From NCBI GenBank assembly GCA_958299035.1, contig CATQJL010000223.1, positions 69,547,006-69,611,005 on the forward strand: DNA of 64,000 bases. Reading direction: 5' to 3'. Each line of letters opens with the position of its first letter. Position 1 is the stretch's first letter. The position numbers and the translations under genes were made by a program. The notes beneath the pieces are model-generated. The model worked only from the letters and a program-made list of their open reading frames with translations. It was not told where the DNA came from and did not search any database. Below, piece by piece: positions 23,590 to 33,125 of the stretch. The DNA comes from Cylicocyclus nassatus (taxonomy: Eukaryota > Nematoda > Chromadorea > Rhabditida > Strongylidae).

Positions 23590-26035
23590 TTTTTTTCAAA
23601 AATTGTGCATAACTGATGAGTGAAGATGTGAATTCAAATGACTCGTTAGCAACGCACAAATGACGACATGGTATGAAACTTGGTAACTAACTACATGCAC
23701 ACGGGCCTGCAGGGCTTAAATGAGAAGTTTCAATGAAAAATTAAGTGACTGAAGATTGTGGCAAACTTTTTTCTGAAAATTTCCCGCTACCAATAAATGA
23801 CAAATTGGCTCGTTTGCGATGCAGAAGTGATGAAATTGCGCGGGCTTTGGTGTGTATATGCGCAGTAGGACTAAGGAACAGACTTTGAAAAATTATGAAA
23901 AGCTTATGCGAATGAAGAGCGTGCCCAACTTTTTTCTAATTTAGGTTTTCATTTGACAACCTAATGACAACCAGGTTGGCACAGGTTGGCAAAACTTCCA
24001 ATTCACATAATTTTTTCAAAATTTTTACATGAGATCCGGCTCTACACCTAAAGCATAGTATATCTTGACATTTTGGTTTCAGACCTCCTCCTCTCCTCAT
24101 TGCTAGAGCCGAATATAGCTTCAGCAGCCCCGTTTCCTAACGAGGAAAGCCATGGGAATCAGTATGAACCCAGCTTCTGAGCTCCATGTACGAACATCCG
24201 GGCCGGAGAGCCGATAAATTTGAAAGAAAACATTTTAGCAATAATTTATTTTCCCTACCCTACTCATCTTGAAGCTTAGCAGCCTTTTCCGTCTTTTTGC
24301 ATAATTCCCCAAAGCCTTAGCTGCTGACCTGTTTTCTTTATGATCACTTATCTCTTTTCTATGAAGTCAATAAAAACCTTTGGAAGTTGTCTGGTAACTT
24401 AATCCGACATTGCTGAGCAACGGGAACAAGTGAGCAGCTATCACGATATTGTTAAATGATTGCAATTTACATACTTTTTTCTTGGTAAATTTACGAACCA
24501 AACCTCAAAACTCGGGGTTTCGAAATTCGAACTTTTCGATAACTCATGTCTTTTCAAAACATGTCCAGCAGTTTTGGATTAGATAATTGAGTACAAGACC
24601 TTAAGAAAAGAACAAGAGCATCATCTTAGGATTATGCAAGAAATTGAGAAGGCTTTCCATGGCAGTAGACTTTTATTCGAAATATTCATTATAGGGAGTG
24701 GTCACTACGTAATATATAATGAATTCGTTGTTTACCCATCAAGCCACCAGATTTGTGGAACAGGCAAACGAGGAGGCCGCAGACGGAGAAATTATGATGA
24801 AACACACTGATCTTTGGAATTAAATTGCTGCCAAGTGGCATGCGTTTTGGAACGCTGCCAAATTTCATAACGAGTGACCAAGCATATTTTCGTAAAAGGG
24901 TCACACGTATTTCGAAAGGCGATCATGAGTGTCGCAATGATTTTGAGAATATGCCGCCAGTGTCCGGGTGTGTTATTTGTACCTCTTTTTTTTCGAGCTT
25001 GTTATCCCAGAATGTGTCTTTCAAATATGTTGTACTCCTATTAGTTGCTGAAATGATGCCAAATTGCGTAACACCGTGACTTGAGCTAAATTCATCTATG
25101 TTCTCAACCCTTGGTAAAAATGCTTTAAGAACAGTCACTTTAGGATTATTTTGCTTCCGCGTGTAGACAAGAGAGTGCGTGAGTAACTTGGACTCGCTGG
25201 TACTTTTGAAAGCGCTTATCTAACAACAACCTTGTTTTGCTTGTGTAACTGGGTCCCGCTGCTGCTTTCAACTAGGTATCGGTGTGTAAGCGGCACGTAG
25301 GGCAATTCGATCGGGCAAGGAAACAGATTTTTGTGCGTTTGGGGCATTCTTATAATTTTTAAACGGTCTTCAAGCGGCACATAGGGCATGAATTTCATTT
25401 TTGAAAAGTTACTATCGGTCTGTAAGCGGCACGTAGGACAACTCGATCGGCCAGGGAAACAGATTTTTTGTATGTTGATTGACGGTCTTTAGGTGGTTTA
25501 GTAGTGTGCTTTTCGGGGAGTGATCTCCTTTTGTAGTAAAACTTCATATTCCTTTGGCGAAAAAATTAAGGGATTCTCTGAAAAAGTCCTTGCACGATTG
25601 ATTTCGTAGCTGTCGGAATTGATTCTGAGAGAAAAGTGTTTTTCGTAGTACACATAGTTGTCATGGGTGTATTTCTACAAAACTATAGGTCTTCTGCTAC
25701 TTACTCAACGATCTTTTTGGAACTTGTTGAGAAGAACTGGAAAAGCAAATTCTCTTTGAGAGAGTAGAAAAGTGGGAGGGGGGAGGTTATCTGAATGTCC
25801 CTGAGAGGAGGGGAAATTTACAGAAAGAGCGTGGTAAACGAGAGGAAAATAATATTCTCCATGTATTGTTGTAGCAGGAATTTCGAGAAATATTGAATGA
25901 TTTGTGGAGATTATCGCTTCTTCGAGCATTTCTCCTTTTGTAGGATGCTTTTCGCAAAAAAGTTCTCAGGAAAGGAATAGGAAATTTGAGAACTGCCCCG
26001 ACCCACTTGCACCCGTAGGGTCGCTAGTAATGATA
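23590..26035. other. Unassigned AT-rich stretch
   Basis: No convincing gene. It contains a diverged direct repeat of about 55 bp (25277-25334 and 25413-25473) with the shared motif TGTAAGCGGCACGTAGG, plus a third partial unit near 25368-25390. Confidence 0.4.
25277..25473 (+). repeat. Interspersed AAGCGGCACGTAGGGC repeat
   Basis: Two full and one partial copy of a unit containing AAGCGGCACGTAGG, GATCGG and GGGAAACAGATTTTT, spaced by about 135 bp. Probably a local tandem duplication that has diverged. Confidence 0.7.
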
Positions 26036-26037
26036 TA

Positions 26038-26911
26038 TTAGGTTGTCCCGAAAGTTTTGTCGGTTTCTTCAAACCACTATGAAACCACGCACAATAAAGA
26101 CATGAATGAGTCTTACAGTGCATTTGATGCAACTTTCTCTTCTCTTTCTTATGATTACATTTTCGAACCGCAATCCTGTATCTTTTTTTGATAATTGCCA
26201 AAATTCTTCACTAGCCATTTTTATCTGCTTAAACTTAGGCTATTTTTCAAAAATTTCTTTTCAAAGTTTCGGAGAGGGTTGAGTAAGTATCAAATAGAGC
26301 AATTCCAGGACTTTACGGAGATATTTTTTAATTCTCCTAATCTGCTGTGTTTAGCTCAAAAAAAATTTTTTTCGGAGGCCTTGATTTTCAGCAATGTCAT
26401 GAAAAAGGCAACTGCAGCAAAAGCAAGAAAACTTTTGAAGTTTCTGCGAATTCAAACTTGATTGTTATCAAATATTATTTATGCAACATAACCAAGTTTG
26501 ATTTGCTTCAAAAATCAGCTTTTTGGAATTTTCGGTACTTTTACGTGGTAAACTTATTCAAAGCCGCGGTTTTTACTAAATAAATAATCATAACGTACTT
26601 AATAAACGAGGCCCACGTGATCTAAAATAAGTACAGTGTAGCCAAAGGTTTGCTCTACATAACAGTCAGTCACCAGCGCTCCTTGAAAATATCAGTAAAA
26701 AAATTTTGAAAATCCAGGAAAGATTTGGCGCTATTGCTGAGATGCTCAAAAAGCCATGGCCATAACATCACAAAGACGGGGTAGATCAGAAAAGAAATAT
26801 AGCTGTAAGAAAGGGGATAAAAATCTGAATATGGTACCTAGGTCGTCCATGGCTTTCTGTGAGTTTGAGTGAGCGACGAAAAAAACCGACAAAACTTTCG
26901 GGACAACCTAA
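26038..26911. mobile_element. Mariner-like MITE (TTAGGTTGTCCC)
   Basis: 874 bp element with ends TTAGGTTGTCCCGAAAGTTT / AAACTTTCGGGACAACCTAA and TA on both sides (26036-26037, 26912-26913), the classic mariner arrangement. No transposase frame survives. The interior shares stretches such as AAAGGTTTGC with the related element split by the LINE at 31.4-36.9 kb. Confidence 0.9.
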
Positions 26912-26913
26912 TA

Positions 26914-27957
26914 GCGTGGATTCCGGCTAGCTTCCCGTAAGTACCTGCGCGACGCACCCCCAACGCACTTCCTGTCCTAGCTTCCGATAGAATTCCTCAC
27001 TTCCTCAGCAGCAAAAAGAGCCCGCGAAAGTATGCGCGGTGAAAGCTATGAGAAGCTGGCTAGGACACATACTATAAACTTACAGAAGGAACGCTGCCTG
27101 AGTCCTGGCGAATGTGTTGTTTTATGCGTGTTTTTGACTTGCTCACTAAAGCTTCATGCACGTCGTTACTGAAATTGAAAGGTGTTATAAGGAGAGTATG
27201 CATTTACGTGGAGAGGGTGACGAAGGGGAGGGGGGGGGGGGATTCGCAGTGAGGACCCTGAGTGCGGGAGTGACGGCGAAGAAGCTCGCTGCTGCAAAGG
27301 CGCCACTACGCTGGTTACCGTTGCCGCAGCGAGCTTCCTCGCCGCCACTCCTGCGCGCCAACTCGGATCTCCTCAGTGCAGTTCCAAAGATCGAAGCGCA
27401 AGTGGAAACTAGAGCTCGATGGATGAAAATCAGTGAGTGAAAAAATCGGAATGTAAGAGTGGTGTAGGAGTAGAGTATCAGAGGATGAGGGTGAGTGAAG
27501 TGTTGAAAGGTTTGCAGGACTAGGGTATTTGAGGGTGAGTGAGAGGAAGGTATAAGGAGTATGTGTGGAACTAGAGTACCTGGGGGTGAGAGGTTTGATG
27601 ATTGTACATATAGTGAGCATGAATATAAGGAACCCTCCTTCCCCCCTTTCCCCCAAAGCTGCCAGTGCATAGGAGTACTCTTTTATACTGATTTCATCTC
27701 AGATCTCTTATTTGATCTCCATATCTCTTTCTGTTTCTGATTTTGTTATGAATAAATTGTTTTGAAGGTTTTTTCTTCAATAGAACTTGTTTTCTGGGTA
27801 AAGTATTTACTGCGCAAGCACAGGGATTAGTTCCTGGGTCAAAGGGATTCGTAAAAAAATTTTGGAGTCAAAGGGGAATTCGTTTTCAAAAACCCTTTTT
27901 GACAATCTCGTGCCGGGCCCTGGTAAGGAAGCAAAGCGAAAAAAATCTTACGTCAAA
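26914..27957. other. Unassigned stretch with GC-rich inverted repeat
   Basis: Contains an imperfect inverted repeat of about 31 bp per arm (27264-27294 and 27326-27356) sharing GAAGCTCGCTGC-type sequence, next to a G homopolymer at 27229-27240. ORFs of up to 161 codons overlapping here lie on both strands and are compositional. The 27907-27922 segment is a CAGGGCCCGGCACGAG repeat terminus, inverted. Confidence 0.5.
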
Positions 27958-27959
27958 TA

Positions 27960-28184
27960 CAATACCGCTCATAATTCGTCAAAAAAAAAACGCCGGACTG
28001 CGGCGGAGTGCGCTAGAGTGCGTCGGAGTGTGGCGAAGTGTGGCGCAGTGCGCCGGAGTGCGGAGGAGTGTGGTGAAGTGTGGCGCAGTGCGCCGGAGTG
28101 CGGCGGAGTGTGGTGAAGTGCGCCGCACTCCGCCACACTCCGCCGCACTCCGGCGACTTTTTTGACGAATTATGATCGGTATTG
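27960..28184. mobile_element. CAATACCG element with CGGAGTG tandem core, copy 1
   Basis: 225 bp, TA-flanked (27958-27959, 28185-28186). The ends are CAATACCGCTCATAATTCGT and ACGAATTATGATCGGTATTG. The core is an array of 10-12 bp units such as CGGAGTGTGG and CGCAGTGCGC, which itself inverts near the right end. A 263 bp copy is at 30282-30544 and a relative with a different core at 30004-30190. Confidence 0.9.
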
Positions 28185-28238
28185 TATATGAAGTGAGTGG
28201 AAGGAAATATACATATATTAGGTGTATAATAACATCAA

Positions 28239-28707
28239 AAAGTGGGCGGGGCTTACAGTTCACAGCTAAACAGCGATAAAATCGATATTTTGAGCTTAGA
28301 GAACTATCAAACCTCAAAAATCGATAAAATCGACATTCTGGAGGTTGCAAAATCCCGAAAATTGTCAAAAATCGATATCCCAAAAATCGGCAAAATTGAT
28401 AAAATCGATATTTTGAAGGATGCAAAACCCCGAAAATTGGCGAAAATCGATATTTTGGAGGTTGCGAAATCCCGAAAATTGACAAAAATCGATATCCCAA
28501 AAATCGGCAAAATTAATAAAATCGATATTTTGAAGGTTGCAAAACCCCAAAAATCGACACAAATCGATAAAATCGATATTCTGGAGGTTTCGAAAGGAAA
28601 ACGGTAAAATTATTGAAAAACTAAGCGAAAAATTCGAAAAACTCCATAGCTCATTTCCAGTGCTTTTATGCAGCTGAAACTTTTCCAAGCAAGCTCCGCC
28701 CACTTTA
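28239..28707. mobile_element. AAGTGGGCGG-ended element with ATCGAT tandem core
   Basis: Short inverted ends AAAGTGGGCGGGGCTT / AAGCTCCGCCCACTTT enclose about 300 bp of tandem repeat with a unit near 118 bp, built from AAAATCGATAAAATCGATAT and GGTTGCAAAACCCCGAAAAT. Two units plus a partial one are visible (about 28320-28590). ORFs through it (121 and 116 codons) are repeat translations. Target duplication unclear. Confidence 0.7.
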
Positions 28708-30001
28708 TACAACACGTCACGATCGAAATTGAAGAAAATAAGAAAAATTAAGAAAAAATAAGCGAAAATCGCGTTTTTCTAGCCCGATTTACCCCCTTTT
28801 TAGCCGTTTTCAGCCCCTAACCAGGTCCAGATGGCCGCGGGAAAACTGTACACGAAGCGGTAATAAAGAGAGGGGGAAAAATAAGGGGGGAGAGAGAAAG
28901 GGGGGGGGGAGAAAGAGGAAAAATCGCGTGCCTAAGTTTCTTTTTGAGTCCGGGAAGGTTTGTAGATAGGCTCCTACAGGCGGAGCCCCTACATTTTCTC
29001 CGAATTATATGTGGTGTCCCCCTCGAAAACAAACTGAAGAATGGCTATCCCAGCTCGTCATCCCTACTCTCCGCGGAGATAAAATTTAAAATATGCACTA
29101 TCGCCTTTATATAGCGCCTCTTACGCTGGAGCTGTGAGCACGAGCTACCCCTAGAAAAATAGAGCTACCAAAACTACATGTCAATGGCCACATGAGATTA
29201 CCCCAGCCCTGCAACTCTTGGAGATATAAGGCGCCGAAATCGCCCTTATTGACAGATCTCCCAAGTTCGGCTGTCAATTAGGCACTTTTAATGGAAACTT
29301 GTTAATCCACGACTTTCTCTCTAAAAATCATATTTTCAGAGATCTGTCGAATAAAACAAATCCCAGCCCCGTAGCTGTAATATTCGCAGAGTTATTAGCC
29401 CCCCAACATGCATGCTCAGGCCGTAAAATCGGCTCTCCCAAAGTTGCTCCGTAATTCCCCCAAAAATCATGTTAGACACCTCTCTTATACCGATACACAC
29501 CATATTTTTTCCAGCTTCTTAGAAGCAATACACATTGATATAGCGCGCTCTTGGCCTCTCGCTCCTCACTCTTGGCCTCGGCGTAAGATTTGGTTAAAAT
29601 ATTGAAGTTCTCGGATTAACTGTAAACTTCACTCATAGTGGTTTTTGGTCCCGATCTTTACGATAATCCTATTTATTTTGCACTAGAGAGTCTTACAGTA
29701 AAGCTAAAGTGAGATAGAAGTAGCTGGACCAACCAAGATTGCAACTTCGCCTGCGCTTTTCCCCTACCTGTTGCGGAAATTGTCTGCAAATTTTTGTGAG
29801 TTGAAAACTTTGTGAACACCTCTATCGGACCATGCTTAGCACAGATCTTCATTTGAATTGTTCTTCAGATTATGATGTTACAAAATCGCCTTTTCATGAA
29901 TTGTCTTTCAAATTCGAAAGTCGTGTAATTTGGCAGATATTCTATCCTACAATGTGCCACCAGCAGCAAAACAATATAAGAAATGTTGTTAGCACGTCGA
30001 G
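28708..30001. other. Unassigned stretch
   Basis: No gene recognised. It holds G/A-rich low-complexity tracts (28868-28920) and a GGAGCCCC patch near 28980. Nothing else supportable. Confidence 0.4.
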
Positions 30002-30003
30002 TA

Positions 30004-30190
30004 CAATACCGCTTACAGAATGTGCAAAATTTCCCTGAATATCGCAAAATTCCGAAAATTCCGCGAAATTCCTGGAATTTCGCGAAACTTCGCGAACTTT
30101 CAGGAGTTTCGCGAAATTCCGGAAAGTTCGCGGAATTTTCGGAATTTTGCGATGTTCACGGAAATTTTGCACAATCTGTGAGCGGAATTG
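30004..30190. mobile_element. CAATACCG element with TTCGCGAAATTCC core
   Basis: 187 bp, TA-flanked (30002-30003, 30191-30192). The ends are CAATACCGCTTACAGAATGT and, inverted, CAATTCCGCTCACAGATTGT. The core is an array of short TTCGCGAAATTCCGGAA-type palindromic units, unrelated to the CGGAGTG core of the neighbours that share the same terminal bases. Confidence 0.88.
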
Positions 30191-30281
30191 TAGAATGCAA
30201 GAAGATGCCCAACGATTGTTACAAGAGCGCAACGATACCAGTGTGGAAAAACAAGGGGTATATAACAGACTGCTCTACATA

Positions 30282-30544
30282 CAATGCCGCTCATAATTCG
30301 TCAAAAAAGTCGCCGGACTGCGGCGGAGTGCGCTAGAGTGCGTCGGAGTGTGGCGAAGTGTGGCGCAGTGCGCCGGAGTGCGGCGAAGTGTGGTGAAGTG
30401 TGGCGCAGTGCGCCGGAGTGCGGCGGAGTGTGGTGAAGTGTGGCGCAGTGCGCCTGAGTGCGGCGGAGTGTGGTGAAGTGCGCCGCACTCCGCCACCCTC
30501 CGCCGCACTCCGGCGACTTTTTTGACGAATTATGATCGGTATTG
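30282..30544. mobile_element. CAATACCG element with CGGAGTG tandem core, copy 2
   Basis: 263 bp, TA-flanked (30280-30281, 30545-30546). It has the same ends and same core unit as 27960-28184, but about 38 bp longer because of additional repeat units. The terminal TTTTTTGACGAATTATGATC sequence is shared exactly with copy 1. Confidence 0.9.
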
Positions 30545-30546
30545 TA

Positions 30547-31439
30547 TGATTGGTAAAGTAGCAATACTCTTGGACACGGCTCCTTAGACTCTAGCTGCAA
30601 GCGAGTCCTCATTCACTCTTCAACATCAAAAAGCATCGCTAGCAAACGAAATCATCTCGCGAAGATTCAGAAAATTATTCCTTTCCTACTTGAAGCAGGC
30701 CTTATACCATTTTTTGAATACGGAAAATATTTTGATTCATTGTATTACACAACAAAGAAAATTACTATGAATAATCAAAGTTTGGGATAGGATTCCAATT
30801 TATGTTTTGCTATCGTCTTACGCTGGAAACATGGCGCGGCAAAATGCATAACCTAAATTCCGCCTCATTTTTATGGCTTGACTTCGCTTCTCAACTACAC
30901 CGTTTACCTGTTTTCTTCTTATTTTATCACTAATACTCGGTATTGTGATTGCTTTTTGTCCTAATTTCCCGTCAATCTCGGTAAAAAACTGCTGTGCATC
31001 AATAGTTCTCGTTTGAATTTTTTTAGCGTTCTGTGCAAGTGCTTAACCCGTGCGTGATTTCACCGAATTGAAACAGGTATAGGTATCGCTTCTAAAGTGA
31101 TTACTGATGCAAACGGTACCTATTCCTTTTGTAATAGGAGACAAGAGTTCTTAATACGATTTGTAGTTTACACTACTTCTTTTTTATCATTCGTTACTTC
31201 ATTCGGAAAAAAGGTGATCTGCTGTTTGTTCTAAGCTCTTGTAGTAAATTCAACTTGAAAACTTTTGATATTCCTTTTGTGTGATTTTCCCTAAGCATTC
31301 AGTTTACATTCTACTTAGAGTGTTTCTTCGATCATTATCGCAAGCAGTGCAGAAAGCGCTCCTACGCTGCTCGTTAGAATAGAGTTGTTTTTTGCATGGA
31401 CTCTAAAAATTACGCAATCATTTTATTATTATGGTGATA
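30547..31439. other. Unassigned AT-rich stretch
   Basis: No ORF, RNA gene or repeat structure recognised. Confidence 0.4.
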
Positions 31440-32310
31440 TATTAGGTCGGTGCAAAAGTTCTGTCAGTTTTTTCAATTCATCGGCAAATACGTTAGAATG
31501 AAGACAAATTGAATCTTTAAAATCTACCCAATGCAGAATTTCTTCCTCCTTCTAGCTGCTTAACTCCCACTGTGTTTCGTTGCGAGTGTGACAAGATATT
31601 TGCTGGAAATTACAGCCACTCGGTTTTACCATGTCCAACTTTTGCCAATTTTCAAAATTTTTGTATGAGACTTTCGGAGGACTCTAATAATTACCAGATA
31701 GAGCAAACCTTTTGCCAACTCATGCAATTTTTTTCTTTCTTCAGCTGTTTTTTCAGATCTATGCTAAATAACTTTTGAAAGGCTTGTGTTTGGAAAAAAG
31801 GCATAACCTGTTATCGCACCAAGCACTGCAAAACCTACAGATTACTGGAGTTTCCACACTCGATTATTACTATCGCTACCGTCACAAAGTAAGTGAGCGA
31901 TTTTCGCTTCAAATTATGAAGAATCCGTAACATAGGTTACGTCAGTGCGCACTTCTGAAACTGAGAAATTTTGCTACTTTCCCCACAAATTTCGACTGTC
32001 TTGACAAAGAAAGACAAGTGTTAAAAGGAGGAAAAAAGTTGCCTCGAATGGTAGCTAAAGTGTTCAACATTTTATGTTCTATGAGCTTGAAATAGGCTGA
32101 ATGTAAAATATGGTGTCTTCAAAAAATAAATCGTAGAAATTCTGAAAAACAAGCTTTAGGGCGACAAAAAGTGCATAAGTCGGCAAAAGGTTTGCCCTAT
32201 CTGCTGGTCACTAGGCTCCCGCGAAATTAGGAGAAATTAAAAAAAAAATTAAATTATTCTCCATTCGGCATCTTAGTCTCACACTAGCCGGTTGAACTAC
32301 TATTCCCAGT

Positions 32311-33105
32311 ATGCCTACCAAATCAAGGACATCAAAGAAGAACTCAAAGGCTGTTTCCCCACCCCACAAAAGCGTCTCCACTGATCTCTATTCTGCTCAT
32401 TCTTTGTCAAATGGGAGAGAAGACCCCTCTACTATTCTGACTTCTGCTAAAAGCCATGCTGAACGCCTCGAAGCCTTGACGGCTGAAGAGGCTCTACCCA
32501 GCTATTTCAAGATCATGGTTGATATTCTCTTGGAGACCAAGAAAGAAATAGCCGCGCTGAATCAGAAGATGGAAGAGATGCTCAAAGAAAATGTGCAGTT
32601 ACGAGAAGAAAACAGTAAGTTGAGAAGTGCTCAAATGCCATCCGAAAGTGAAATGGATATGAAACGTTCAATAGTCGTAATTGGTGTGCCCGAATCTGAA
32701 TCTACTGTCGTTTCACAGAAAGTCAATCATGATTTCAACTGTACTGTTGCATTACTTGACTTTCTCAACGTCGAATGTCTACCATGTACTTTGTATCGAA
32801 TGGGACGAAAAATACCAGGGAAGCCTAGGCTTCTTAAAGTAGTCTTGCCCACCACTTCCTTCCAGAAACAGGTCATTGCTCGTGCTCCTAGATTGAGGTT
32901 CTTTTCTGAAAAAGGAGTTTTCATACGTCCCTCATTACCGAGGGAGGTAAGGGAACGTATGAGAGAGGAACGTCGGTCTAGATTGCCTGATACTAGTTTG
33001 AAAAATCCAAATTTGAGTCCTACTACTAAGCCTTTCCCTTTACGCTCACAACGTCCTGATCCTATTGTTATGTCATCGCCGCTCACGATTGCTTCGGAAA
33101 ACTAA
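32311..33105 (+). CDS. LINE ORF1 protein, coiled-coil/RRM-type
   Basis: 264 residues. The basic, Ser-rich N terminus is followed by a heptad-rich helix at about 70-106 (KMEEMLKENVQLREENSKLR) expected to trimerise as a coiled coil. About 112-215 has a single RRM-like/nucleic-acid chaperone fold (SIVVIGVPESES, then KVVLPTTSFQKQVIARAPRL, then RPSLPREVRERMREERRSRL), like the L1 ORF1 Transposase_22 region. The basic C-terminal tail is Pro-rich. ORF1 proteins coat LINE RNA to form the RNP. The stop is 20 nt before ORF2, which suggests translation by reinitiation. Confidence 0.88.
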   Translation: MPTKSRTSKKNSKAVSPPHKSVSTDLYSAHSLSNGREDPSTILTSAKSHAERLEALTAEEALPSYFKIMVDILLETKKEIAALNQKMEEMLKENVQLREENSKLRSAQMPSESEMDMKRSIVVIGVPESESTVVSQKVNHDFNCTVALLDFLNVECLPCTLYRMGRKIPGKPRLLKVVLPTTSFQKQVIARAPRLRFFSEKGVFIRPSLPREVRERMREERRSRLPDTSLKNPNLSPTTKPFPLRSQRPDPIVMSSPLTIASEN

Positions 33106-33125
33106 ATGATCCTCCTCGGAATTGT

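Noticed and set aside
27185..27670. 161-codon minus-strand ORF and overlapping ORFs
   Set aside because: Low-complexity Ser/Pro/Leu translation of G/A-rich DNA; overlapping ORFs on both strands, no domain.
27979..30612. Repeat-rich ORFs such as 173 and 103 codons; CRISPR-like spacing of repeats
   Set aside because: Translations of CGGAGTG and ATCGAT tandem arrays inside TA-flanked elements; no spacers or cas genes, and the genome is eukaryotic.
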